NCBI GenBank assembly: GCA_903888395.1
Contig: CAISTO010000069.1
Span: forward strand, 1 to 25,014
From: an uncultured Bacteroidota bacterium
GTDB lineage: Bacteria > Bacteroidota > Bacteroidia > UKL13-3
Reading direction: 5' to 3'
Length of the DNA stretch: 25,014 nt
Shown here: in pieces, positions 14,604 through 22,681 of the stretch
How the letters are laid out: each line of letters starts with the position of its first letter
Position numbering within the stretch: the first letter of the stretch is position 1
Made by a program: the position numbers and the translations under genes
Notes under the pieces: generated by a model
Told to the model about the DNA's origin: nothing
The model's input: the letters and a program-made list of their open reading frames with translations, nothing else
Database searches by the model: none

Positions 14604-15050
14604 TTAAAATCCTCCTTCTGCGGGCTGTGTTTTAACAGGTGAAACTGGCTCACGGGGCTTGTCTTTTACCACACCCTTTATAGTTAATACCAAACTATTA
14701 TTGCTTGCATTGCTAGTAACGGTAATGGTTTTTGTAAATGCACTTCTTAATGAACCCGCACTATAAACAACAGTTATTTTAGCTTTTTGGCCAGGCATAA
14801 TTGGCTCGCGGGGCCAGCTAGGAGCAGTACAGCCACAGCTTGGTTGAACATTACTTAATATCAATGGAGCTTGACCTTTATTGGTAAATTCAAAACTATA
14901 TTCTGATGGAGCTCCATCCCAAATGGTGCCAAAGTCATGTGTCATTTTTTCAAATGCAATTTCTGCTTTTGGTCCCTCTTTTTTATCTTGAGCAAATAAT
15001 TGGCTAAAACCAACTAAAACTATAAAACTAAAAATTACTATTTTCTTCAT
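14604..15050 (-). CDS. DUF1573 family exported protein
   Basis: 148 residues. Signal peptide MKKIVIFSFIVLVGFSQLFA|Q, then one DUF1573 domain (about 28-133). The diagnostic features are seen: FEKMTHDFGTIWDG, a tri-part YSFEFTNKGQAPL strand, the SCGCTAP motif, PGQKAKITVVY and LTIKGVV. The domain has an Ig-like fold of the ASH/SPD-2 type; its role in Bacteroidota is not established. The last residues are a Pro/Lys-rich tail. It lies 51 bases after the porin-like gene on the same strand and may be co-transcribed with it. Its 3' end faces the menC fragment with 19 bases between them. Confidence 0.88.
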   Translation of the reverse strand: MKKIVIFSFIVLVGFSQLFAQDKKEGPKAEIAFEKMTHDFGTIWDGAPSEYSFEFTNKGQAPLILSNVQPSCGCTAPSWPREPIMPGQKAKITVVYSAGSLRSAFTKTITVTSNASNNSLVLTIKGVVKDKPREPVSPVKTQPAEGGF

Positions 15051-15101
15051 GTGATTTGTATGGTAAAAATTGAAAGTTCAAAGTAAACTAAAATCTAAAA
15101 T

Positions 15102-16220
15102 TTAATGAAATGTTTTTTCAAAATAATATTTTAGGTAAAACGAATACGAATAATCAAATATTTGAGTTTGAATGTCAATAACGGGTTCAAACCTGGCACT
15201 CATTTGAATTTGATTGAACAAAGTTTTGTTATAAATTATTCTTGGAATAATTAAGCTTCTACTATTGAGTTTGATTGTTGGATCATCAATGCTCTGACAT
15301 TGGTAAATAGCTGTTCCGCGTGGTGAAATAAAGTATTGACTTTCAAAATAACTCAACATAAATTGTAGGTTACTATATTGATAAGTTAAGTTTCCATAAA
15401 TAGCCTTGCCATCATTTTGATTGGCAAAAACTAAAGTATCACCAGTGTCTTTATAGCCTAATAAGTATGATTCAAAAACCACTTTTTGTTTTTTAGAAAT
15501 TTCATAACTAGTTTTCAATCCCACAGTATAATTGGCTCGCATGGTTAATTTATTTACCATATCAGCATCTATTTGTCCGCCAGCATGGCTTAACATGCCT
15601 TGTAAAATCGTATAAACTTTAAAATGGTGTGTTGGGTTATTTAATAATTGCGTATAATTTAAACCAGCTGTAAATTGCTCCTTATATGGTGAGCCGCGCT
15701 CAATGAATTTCTCCCAATTAATCCAAACATCCAAAAACGTTTTTGGCTTTTGATATTTTAATTGAAAACCATTTTCTAATCTGTTTTCTATGTTTCTAGC
15801 TATGTCGAACATGGGTTCAATAATTTGATGGCTAGTGGCGCCCTCTAATGTTCCAAGAAGCATTTCCAAATTGCGGTATTTAGTTTTAACAGTAAAAGTT
15901 GGAATAACAGTTGTTTCTCCACCAAAATCATTGCGTACAAATACACCTGCTTGAATTTTTATATTACCTGTTGGTTGATAAGAAAATGAAGGACTTACTT
16001 GATATCCAAACAAGGTTCTACCTAGTTCTATATTGTTAAAATATTCGGTGTTACGCATGTAATTAAACACCGTTGCCGAAAAGCCAAACTTACCGCTATC
16101 AGTTTCATTTACTGAAATTTGTTGGTTTAAATAACTGTTATCAACTTGCGCAAATAACCGAGCATTTACCCAAAACAAAATCGAAAAATAAATGAGTTTT
16201 AAAACCCTTGATTTAACCAT
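15102..16220 (-). CDS. Predicted outer-membrane porin-like beta-barrel protein
   Basis: 372 residues, signal peptide MVKSRVLKLIYFSILFWVNARLFA|Q. After it, repeated beta-hairpins with aromatic girdle residues (FGYQVSPSFSYQPTGNIKIQAGVFV, LTMRANYTVGLKTSYEI, KAIYGNLTYQYSNLQFMLSYFES) and a C-terminal strand SYSFYLKYYFEKTFH with the usual terminal aromatics. The length suits a 14-16 strand barrel. No specific substrate signature is recognised. It lies 63 bases downstream of the saccharopine dehydrogenase gene, same strand. Confidence 0.75.
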   Translation of the reverse strand: MVKSRVLKLIYFSILFWVNARLFAQVDNSYLNQQISVNETDSGKFGFSATVFNYMRNTEYFNNIELGRTLFGYQVSPSFSYQPTGNIKIQAGVFVRNDFGGETTVIPTFTVKTKYRNLEMLLGTLEGATSHQIIEPMFDIARNIENRLENGFQLKYQKPKTFLDVWINWEKFIERGSPYKEQFTAGLNYTQLLNNPTHHFKVYTILQGMLSHAGGQIDADMVNKLTMRANYTVGLKTSYEISKKQKVVFESYLLGYKDTGDTLVFANQNDGKAIYGNLTYQYSNLQFMLSYFESQYFISPRGTAIYQCQSIDDPTIKLNSRSLIIPRIIYNKTLFNQIQMSARFEPVIDIQTQIFDYSYSFYLKYYFEKTFH

Positions 16221-16283
16221 AAAAATTATTGATTAGGATTGCAATTTATGCAAAAAAGCGAATGAAAAATGAAAATGCAGTAT

Positions 16284-17606
16284 TTATGCTTCAATAAATT
16301 CAATTCCATTTTTTGCTAATTCAGCTAAAATAGGTTTGTAAAATTCAGCAGTAATTGGAATTTGAACACCTTTGGCTTTTATTTTATTTTGCAAAATTAA
16401 TTTGCATGCTATTGCCATTGGCAATCCCACTGTTTTAGACATGGCAGTGTATGTTTTGTCTTCGCCTTTTACTACCAATGTGCTATTAATTTTTTGCTTT
16501 TTATTATTTAACTTAAATGCTATTTCATGTTTCATTACAATCATGTCTAAATCGGTTTTTTCTAACAACCATTTTTGTTGTAATAAATGCTGAATTACTT
16601 GGGCTGGAGTGGCGTTTTTAAGTCCAATAATTTCATTGGTAAATAATCCCAACCATTTTACTCTTTTAAAGTCTTTGCTAGCTTTTGTAATGTTAAAAAA
16701 TGCACAAAATACTTCTTCTACATTGCTATGATTAGCTCCACTTAAAAACGATGCTACCAAATCGCGATAGCTTAAAACGTTACTGTTGTGTATGCAAAAA
16801 CTGTCATCTGTTAAGCCTAATTTCACTAATAAATTCCAGCTTTGGCTAAATCCTTTTTTGCGCAAAGTTCCTCTAATTACGGAAGTAGCTTTTTGTAATC
16901 CATAGGGTTCAATATAACTTAAACTATCGCGGTTGGCATACATTTCAAAAACACCATAATTTGCAATATTCACGCTTGCTGTTTGTTCAAAAATTCTGTT
17001 TGGTGGTATAAATTTTATTAAACCATTTTCTAAATATTGAGCGGTAGCTTGTCCAGCTAAAATAACGTTTCTTGGGTTCCAAGTAAATTTATAGTTCCAC
17101 GGATTGGTGTCAAATTCAGGAGCAACCAAACCACCACAAAACGATTTGAAAGAGGCAATATTTCCTCCATCTTTTTGTATTTTGTGAATCATTTCCATGG
17201 CCGATAAATGGTCAATTCCTGGATCTAAACCTATTTCGTTTAAAAACAAAACATTTGCTTTCAAAGCTGATTCGTTTAAACTTTGCATTGAAGGCGTTAC
17301 ATAACTGGCAGTTACCAAATTCTTTTTAAATTTAATACAGTCGTGCGCTGCAATAATGTGTAAAGCGGGAGGTAAAAGTGAAACTACTAAATCTGTATTT
17401 TTGATAGCTTCTTCTCGTTCGTTTTGGTTATTAATATTAAATGCTAAAGCAATTCCGTGTTTGCTACTTCCTATTTTTTGCTTGGCTAAATCAATGCTTT
17501 GATCAGCAATAGTAACTTGCCAATTTTCCTTTTTGGCGTTTGCCAATAAATATTTTATTAAGTATGAAGAAGATAGACCTGCGCCTATTACCAATATTTT
17601 TTTCAT
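16284..17606 (-). CDS. Saccharopine dehydrogenase (LYS9-like)
   Basis: 440 residues from ATG 17606, chosen because MKKILVIGAG begins the Rossmann fold directly; the frame is open to 17633. The nucleotide-binding loop is GAGLSSSYL (about 8-16). The family signature NEIGLDPGIDH followed by FKSFCGGLVAPE and YKFTWNPRNVILAG matches fungal LYS9-type saccharopine reductases, and the length (about 440) fits them. Family knowledge: the enzyme interconverts saccharopine with glutamate plus 2-aminoadipate semialdehyde, NAD(P)-dependent, in the cytoplasm. In this lineage a role in lysine breakdown is more likely than in synthesis. Carboxynorspermidine synthase is a relative but is usually shorter and lacks this exact motif block. 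It is separated from the upstream small gene by a terminator. Confidence 0.88.
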   Translation of the reverse strand: MKKILVIGAGLSSSYLIKYLLANAKKENWQVTIADQSIDLAKQKIGSSKHGIALAFNINNQNEREEAIKNTDLVVSLLPPALHIIAAHDCIKFKKNLVTASYVTPSMQSLNESALKANVLFLNEIGLDPGIDHLSAMEMIHKIQKDGGNIASFKSFCGGLVAPEFDTNPWNYKFTWNPRNVILAGQATAQYLENGLIKFIPPNRIFEQTASVNIANYGVFEMYANRDSLSYIEPYGLQKATSVIRGTLRKKGFSQSWNLLVKLGLTDDSFCIHNSNVLSYRDLVASFLSGANHSNVEEVFCAFFNITKASKDFKRVKWLGLFTNEIIGLKNATPAQVIQHLLQQKWLLEKTDLDMIVMKHEIAFKLNNKKQKINSTLVVKGEDKTYTAMSKTVGLPMAIACKLILQNKIKAKGVQIPITAEFYKPILAELAKNGIEFIEA

Positions 17607-17676
17607 AAAAACCCCTTTTAAAATGCATTGCAAACATATATTTCATTTACATGGAAACAAACTGTTTTTAAACAAC

Positions 17677-17714
17677 AAAAAACCGACTAATCAATTGCTT
17701 GAAAGTCGGCTTTT
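17677..17714 (-). terminator. Intrinsic terminator of the 44-codon gene
   Basis: Read on the minus strand: AAAAGCCGACT, a 15-base loop, AGTCGGTTTTTT. The stem is complete with one G-U pair and runs into a U-tract. It separates the small upstream gene from the saccharopine dehydrogenase gene. Confidence 0.75.
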
Positions 17715-17768
17715 GTAGGTAACTTAAATCTTATGAAGAGATATTATATAAGCTTACACTCGTACTTA

Positions 17769-17903
17769 TTATAATTTTTTATCTGAATTTTTTTCTTGTT
17801 GTTCGCTTACTGGTTTTTCCGATTTATTTGATTTGCCACAACCTTTTGTAAATGTTCCTAATGTTAAGCCACCAAATAGTAATATTATCAATGTTATTTT
17901 CAT
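17769..17903 (-). CDS. Small 44-residue exported peptide or lipoprotein
   Basis: ATG at 17903, TAA at 17769-17771. The peptide has a hydrophobic N-terminus (MKITLIILLFGGLTLGTF), then TKGCGKSN and a Lys/Glu/Gln/Ser-rich hydrophilic tail ending DKKL. C22 could be lipidated, but Lys at -2 makes the lipobox poor, so a simple membrane anchor is also possible. Support for a real gene: codon-like composition, a TATTTTTG -7-like box 34 bases upstream and a good terminator just downstream. I recognise no family. Confidence 0.6.
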   Translation of the reverse strand: MKITLIILLFGGLTLGTFTKGCGKSNKSEKPVSEQQEKNSDKKL

Positions 17904-17936
17904 GCTTTTTTTATTTTGTAGTATACTTAACGTTCG

Positions 17937-17944
17937 CAAAAATA
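17937..17944 (-). promoter_or_regulatory. Candidate -7 box for the small gene
   Basis: On the minus strand the bases read TATTTTTG, matching TAnnTTTG, 33 bases before the ATG at 17903. No -33 TTTG is found at the usual distance. Confidence 0.3.
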
Positions 17945-18267
17945 AAATAGTTACACTGATTTAATATTTTTTTTTGATGAACTTGATTTATTGATTGCTA
18001 AAGTTAAATATTAATATTTAAATGGATACTTAAGCAGAACACTAATATAGTTTTTTTTGTATTTATACTTACTTTTAGAGATCAAATTATTGTTTTGCTG
18101 CTTTATTTTTTTATTGTTTTGCTATCACAATTTTTTTTATTTTTTCATTAAATATTTGGTAATGTTATTATTCAATAGAATTCTTACTACATCATAGCTA
18201 CTACAAGTGTTTTTAATAACAAGAATTGAAAGCTATAATTTTAAATTCGTCATTTATTTGATATAAT
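17945..18267. other. AT-rich divergent intergenic region with a 13-base direct repeat
   Basis: The stretch between the small gene and the GH81 gene has no open frame I can support. It is very AT-rich with several poly-T runs. TTATTGTTTTGCT occurs twice, at 18087-18099 and 18111-18123, 24 bases apart start to start, about 145-180 bases before the GH81 start. This could be a paired binding site. I see no good TAnnTTTG box for the GH81 gene. Confidence 0.45.
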
Positions 18268-21200
18268 ATGATAAACCGATTTTTTGCCATAAAAGGAATA
18301 TTTTTAACCACATTATTTTTATTAGGAATTCTTTTAAAAACATCAGCCCAAATTATTCCAATTGGTTCTGGTAGTTACACCACTCAATTACCGCCTGCCG
18401 ATGCCGCAGGCAGAAATAACAAACCTGCAGGTATCCCTCGAGTTTCTGGCTTAGCTGCCAATAAAGCCATTCCTACCAACGATTGGTGGACAGGTTTATT
18501 AAGTTTTACAAATGCTAATTTGTATAATTATCCTTTATCAATGCGGGCATCATCTTCGGGTTTGGTAATTAGTTATACTTTTTTGGGTTTAGGTGCTATT
18601 GATTCAAGGCAACCAATGGGTCCGGAACAACCAATTATTGTTGGTTTAACAGGACTTTCGGTTACATATCCTACTGTTTCTAATCATTCCGACTGGTTGG
18701 TAGAAACCACTTGGAATAATGGTTCGCGCCAATTAAAAGCCACCATTGGCAATGGAATGCCATTTGTTTATTTTACAAAAAGTAATTCCGATTCTGCAAG
18801 TATTAATGTTTCGATTGGTACGGTAAATATTCAAAACGAAATGCTGTTAATTACCAACTCTTTAAGCAGTTCTAATTTTGCTGTTTATGCACCAGTAGGT
18901 TCGATTTGGGTAAAAAATGGAAATATTTATACTTCAAGTTTGGCGGGTAAAAATTATTTTTCGGCTGTTATGTTACCACAGGGTGCAAATGCCCAAAGTA
19001 CCGCCAACAATTTTAAACAATATGCTTATGTTTTTCCAACTCAAAGTATAGTAAACTATAGTTATAATCCTGCTACTGCTTTGGTTCAAACTACTTTTAC
19101 ACTTACTACCGAAATAAAAGAAGGGCTGAATACTTCAGCATTATTGGGTTTGTTGCCTCATCAATGGGCGCATTTAAGTAACAATTCATTAAAGCCAGGA
19201 ACTATAAGCTATCAAACTTCACGAGGAACCATGAAAATGTTAGCTGGTAATACTTTTATAGTTGAAAATAAATTCAAAGGCATTTTACCTACTTTACCTA
19301 ATTTGGCTAAATACAGTAATGGTTTTGATGCAAGTGCATTGCAAACAAAAATTAATTTACTGAAAAATGCTTCTTTAGATACATGGACAGATTCGTACAA
19401 TGAAGGTTTGGCCATGAACAAATTAATGCAAGTAGCCAGAATTGCTGCGCAAACTGGTAATTTAGAAACTAAAAATAAAATTTTAACAACCATAAAAGAA
19501 CGCATGGAAGATTGGCTAAAAGCCGAAAATGGCGAAAATGCATTTTTGTTTTATTACAATACTTCTTGGACTACACTCATTGGCTTTCCTGCAGGATATT
19601 CGTCAGATGCAAATATTAACGACCATCATTTTCATTACGGGAATTTTATTCAAACTGCAGCGGGTATTGAAGAGTTTGAACCTGGTTGGGCGGCACAGTG
19701 GGGTGCTATGATAAATTTAATGGTTAAGGATGCAGCTAATTGGGATCGAACCGATAGTTTATTTCCTTACTTACGAAATTTTAGTCCATATGCTGGCCAT
19801 AGTTTTGCATCTGGATTGTTAAACAATGAACCTCACGGTAATAACCAAGAATCGTCATCGGAGGCCATGAACTTTAACGCTTCACTAATTCAGTGGGGGC
19901 AAATTACTGGAAACATGGCCATGAGAGATTTGGGCGTTTATCTTTATACCACCGAACAAACTGCCATTGATGAATATTATTTCAATAAAAGCAAAAGAAA
20001 TTTTTCGTCAAACTATTCCCAAATAATGTGTTCACGTGTTTGGAACGATGGTTATGATAGAGGTACTTTTTGGACTAACGACATTGCCGCAATGTATGGA
20101 ATTGAAATATTTCCGCTTACCGGTTCGTCACTTTATTTAGCGCATGATACCTCTTATGTTCGCACTTTATGGAACGACATGAAAGCCAAAACTGGAATTA
20201 GTACAAATACTCCAAACGATAATTTGTGGTTTGAAATATATTGGAGCTATTTGGCCATGATTGATCCAAATGAAGCCATTAAATTATATAATAATTACAC
20301 CAGTTATAAACCAAAAGGAGGTTGTAGCGATGCGCAAACTTATCATTGGTTGCATACTTTTAATAGTTTAGGTTTTCCTGATGCAAGCGTTACTGCAAAT
20401 TACCCTATAGCTGCTGTGTTTAATAAAGGTGGAGTTAAAACTTATGTAGCACAAAACTTAGGTAAAAGTGCCATTGTAGTTTTGTTTTCTGATGGATTTT
20501 CATTGAATGTTTTACCCGGTAAATTAGTTACCAATAGGGATATAAATATTGGAATAAATTTAGTTGCACAGCAAAAAAAATTAAATGCGCCAGGCAATGC
20601 TTATTTAAATTTAAATGTTACGGAAGGCACTGTAAATAAAGTGGAATTTTACGATGGTTTAACGCTTTTAAGAACAGTAAATAAAGCACCTTTTCAAATT
20701 ATTACTCCACCATTAAATGTAGGAATTCACAAGTTTTTTGTAAAAGCATTTGTAAATAGTGACTATCAAATTAGCAATGTGGAAGAAGTAATAGTTGGCT
20801 CACAATTGCCTTATTTAAACAAAATTGTTTCTATTCCTACTCAAAGCATTGAGCCTGGTTTGTACGATTATTATGAAGGTGGAATTGGCCAAGGTGTTTC
20901 TTATTTTGATAATTCAATAACCAATGAAGTAGGAACATTTAGAGTGCCAGAATATGTAGATGCAGGTTTATTTGGAAGTGAAGGTTATATTGTAGAGCAT
21001 ATAAGTAAAGGTGAATGGTTAAGCTATACTGTTTTTATAGAAAAACCCGGAATTTACGATTTGAATTTACGATACAGTTCAGGTATTCCCGCTGGTGGTG
21101 GTCCATTTAGCATTTTAATTGATACAACTGTTATTGCTTCAAATATTAAAGTAAATAGCACTTCCAATAATTGGAAAATATATACTACAAAAACAGTCAA

Positions 21201-21543
21201 CAACATTGCACTTCCTGCAGGAAAACAAATTTTAAAATTGAATTTTGATGAAGCTGGTTTTAACTTAGGAAAACTTACTTTTTCATTGGTAAAAGCAACA
21301 GGAAATAACGAAATAAATGAGGAAGATTTTCAAATTTATCCAAATCCGTTTTCGAAAAATATTGAAGTAGTGGGGTTAACTAACAATTCAGAATGGGAAG
21401 TTTTTTCAATAGATGGACGTTTGCTGAAATCAGGAAAACTAAATACAAACTCGATAGATTTAGATAGCTTAATCAATGGATTTTATATTCTTGCAATTCA
21501 AGATGGAGGTAATAAAATATTTAGAAAAATTTTGAAAGAATAA
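18268..21543 (+). CDS. T9SS-secreted GH81 endo-beta-1,3-glucanase with CBM6-like module
   Basis: 1091 residues. Signal peptide 1-27 (LLKTSA|Q). GH81 catalytic region about 30-720: IPTNDWWTGLLSF, LLPHQW, RGTMK, NDHHFHYGNF, NNQESSSEAMN and RGTFWTNDIAAMYG. Likely catalytic residues are D452 and E528/E532; their spacing (76, then 4) equals that of the acid and base residues of characterised GH81 enzymes. Then an Ig-like module, about 770-850 (VNKVEFYDG, GIHKFFVKAF); a CBM6-like module, about 853-1010 (YYEGG, VEHISKGEWLSYTV, GKQILKLNF); and a T9SS sorting domain, 1020-1091 (FQIYPNPF, NGFYILAI). Family knowledge: GH81 cuts internal beta-1,3 bonds of laminarin, callose or fungal glucan. Secretion suggests extracellular glucan degradation. 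A REP-like hairpin is embedded near codon 44. The gene shares a terminator with the convergent superoxide dismutase. Confidence 0.93.
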   Translation: MINRFFAIKGIFLTTLFLLGILLKTSAQIIPIGSGSYTTQLPPADAAGRNNKPAGIPRVSGLAANKAIPTNDWWTGLLSFTNANLYNYPLSMRASSSGLVISYTFLGLGAIDSRQPMGPEQPIIVGLTGLSVTYPTVSNHSDWLVETTWNNGSRQLKATIGNGMPFVYFTKSNSDSASINVSIGTVNIQNEMLLITNSLSSSNFAVYAPVGSIWVKNGNIYTSSLAGKNYFSAVMLPQGANAQSTANNFKQYAYVFPTQSIVNYSYNPATALVQTTFTLTTEIKEGLNTSALLGLLPHQWAHLSNNSLKPGTISYQTSRGTMKMLAGNTFIVENKFKGILPTLPNLAKYSNGFDASALQTKINLLKNASLDTWTDSYNEGLAMNKLMQVARIAAQTGNLETKNKILTTIKERMEDWLKAENGENAFLFYYNTSWTTLIGFPAGYSSDANINDHHFHYGNFIQTAAGIEEFEPGWAAQWGAMINLMVKDAANWDRTDSLFPYLRNFSPYAGHSFASGLLNNEPHGNNQESSSEAMNFNASLIQWGQITGNMAMRDLGVYLYTTEQTAIDEYYFNKSKRNFSSNYSQIMCSRVWNDGYDRGTFWTNDIAAMYGIEIFPLTGSSLYLAHDTSYVRTLWNDMKAKTGISTNTPNDNLWFEIYWSYLAMIDPNEAIKLYNNYTSYKPKGGCSDAQTYHWLHTFNSLGFPDASVTANYPIAAVFNKGGVKTYVAQNLGKSAIVVLFSDGFSLNVLPGKLVTNRDINIGINLVAQQKKLNAPGNAYLNLNVTEGTVNKVEFYDGLTLLRTVNKAPFQIITPPLNVGIHKFFVKAFVNSDYQISNVEEVIVGSQLPYLNKIVSIPTQSIEPGLYDYYEGGIGQGVSYFDNSITNEVGTFRVPEYVDAGLFGSEGYIVEHISKGEWLSYTVFIEKPGIYDLNLRYSSGIPAGGGPFSILIDTTVIASNIKVNSTSNNWKIYTTKTVNNIALPAGKQILKLNFDEAGFNLGKLTFSLVKATGNNEINEEDFQIYPNPFSKNIEVVGLTNNSEWEVFSIDGRLLKSGKLNTNSIDLDSLINGFYILAIQDGGNKIFRKILKE
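18393..18411. repeat. REP-like GC-rich hairpin inside the GH81 gene
   Basis: GCCTGC-CGATGCC-GCAGGC forms a 6-base perfect stem in otherwise AT-rich DNA. It encodes PADAAG, in frame, between the signal peptide and the catalytic domain. Similar GCCTGC/GCAGGC hairpins are, to my general knowledge, dispersed repeats in Bacteroidota genomes. This one appears to have inserted in frame in a tolerant linker. Confidence 0.4.
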
Positions 21544-21563
21544 AAAACAATTAATTATTACAA

Positions 21564-21603
21564 AAAAAACCGTTTTTCAATTGAATAAAAAACGGTTTTT
21601 TTT
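21564..21603. terminator. Shared bidirectional intrinsic terminator
   Basis: AAAAAACCGTTTTT pairs with AAAAACGGTTTTTT across a short CAATTGAAT-type loop, with a U-tract in both directions. It lies between the converging ends of the GH81 and superoxide dismutase genes and can serve both. Confidence 0.88.
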
Positions 21604-21619
21604 ACAGGCTTATCTAAAA

Positions 21620-22225
21620 CTACAAAGCTTCTGCGTATAATTTTTCTACTTCTGCCCAATTTACTACATTCCAAAACGCTGAAATATAATCAGGTCTGCG
21701 GTTTTGGTAATGCAAGTAATAAGCATGTTCCCAAACGTCTAATCCTAAAACTGGAGTTCCTTTGCAGTCTGCAATGTCCATTAAAGGATTGTCTTGGTTT
21801 GGAGTAGAGCAAACACATAATTTGCCTTCTTTCACACATAACCAAGCCCAACCAGAACCAAAACGGGTAGTTGCTGCTTTGGCAAATTCTTCTTTGAATT
21901 TATCCATTCCACCTAAGTCGGCATTAATGGCATCTAATAATTTGCCACTAGGGCTTCCACCAGCATTTGGGCCAATAATTTTCCAAAAGAAACTATGGTT
22001 AAAATGCCCGCCACCATTGTTACGAACTGGCATTGGATATTTTGAAATATTTTTACAAATTTCTTCAATGCTTAAATTTTCGGCATCGGTTCCAGCCAAA
22101 GCATTGTTTAAATTAGTAACATAAGCTTGATGGTGTTTGCTGTGGTGAATTTCCATCGTGCGAGCATCAATATTTGGCTCTAGCGCTGTGTATTCGTAAG
22201 TAAGTTTTGGTAATTCGAATGACAT
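21620..22225 (-). CDS. Superoxide dismutase, Mn/Fe family (Mn-like)
   Basis: 201 residues, full length for the family. It converts superoxide to hydrogen peroxide and oxygen in the cytoplasm; no signal peptide is present. Metal ligands: H27 (MEIHHSKHH), H77 (GGGHFNHSFFW), D163 and H167 (LDVWEHAYY). The GGGHxNH motif and Q144 in STPNQDNPL are the arrangement usual for Mn-type enzymes, rather than the Fe-type AAQxxNH. Cambialistic use cannot be excluded from sequence. Upstream lies a TACATTTG -7 box and a perfect inverted repeat spanning the probable transcription start, which suggests specific regulation. The gene is alone on this strand. Confidence 0.95.
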   Translation of the reverse strand: MSFELPKLTYEYTALEPNIDARTMEIHHSKHHQAYVTNLNNALAGTDAENLSIEEICKNISKYPMPVRNNGGGHFNHSFFWKIIGPNAGGSPSGKLLDAINADLGGMDKFKEEFAKAATTRFGSGWAWLCVKEGKLCVCSTPNQDNPLMDIADCKGTPVLGLDVWEHAYYLHYQNRRPDYISAFWNVVNWAEVEKLYAEAL

Positions 22226-22258
22226 AATATTTATGGTTTTTTAAAGTTTAAAATTATT

Positions 22259-22293
22259 GCAGAATAAAATTGAATTGCTCAGTTTTATTCTGC
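22259..22293. promoter_or_regulatory. Inverted repeat at the sod transcription start, candidate operator
   Basis: Arms GCAGAATAAAA (22259-22269) and TTTTATTCTGC (22283-22293) are perfect complements over 11 bases with a 13-base centre that can extend the pairing (TTG with CAG, one wobble). On the minus strand the right arm overlaps the last bases of the -7 box, so the repeat would cover the start site. It could be a repressor/activator site or a 5' leader hairpin. Confidence 0.5.
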
Positions 22294-22300
22294 AAATGTA
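22293..22300 (-). promoter_or_regulatory. Probable -7 promoter box of superoxide dismutase
   Basis: The minus strand reads TACATTTG, an exact TAnnTTTG match, 67 bases before the ATG at 22225. A -33 TTTG at the standard spacing is not obvious; a TTTGG lies too close (about 10 bases upstream). Confidence 0.45.
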
Positions 22301-22330
22301 AAAATATTAACCAAATATGGTAAAGAAATG

Positions 22331-22620
22331 TTTTGTATAATTTACTGTTTTTAGTTATTAGGTTGATAGAGTTAATAAGTTAATTGAGTTCTGATATAAA
22401 TATTTACTATTACCAGTTGCCTATTGTGCATTTCCCAATAGCTATCTACTATCGTCTATCGTCCATCGACTTTTTCCCATTGCCTCTTTCGACTCCGCTC
22501 AAGATGACAATTGCGCAAATTGCCTATTGCCTCCCGATGCATCGGGAGCCTATTGCCCATTAAAAATTGTCCATAATACATTTCAAATAACAAAATATCT
22601 TGATAAATTGGTGTTTAGTT
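22331..22620. repeat. Non-coding stretch built of degenerate dispersed repeats
   Basis: No supported gene. The DNA consists of low-complexity phrases: TTGCCTATTG-type units near 22418, 22521 and 22550; CTATCGTCTATCGTCCATCG at 22451-22470; TTCGACTCCGCTCAAGATGA at 22487-22506; and the perfect 18-base palindrome CTCCCGATGCATCGGGAG at 22531-22548. The last two are, from general knowledge, recurrent intergenic motifs in Bacteroidota. The stretch has locally higher GC than its surroundings. It separates the sod promoter from the OmpA-like gene. Confidence 0.6.
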
Positions 22621-22681
22621 TCATAGTAAATACGGAAATCAAAGCTAAAATTTGTTTTTTTAAATATTTATCAAAATCAAT

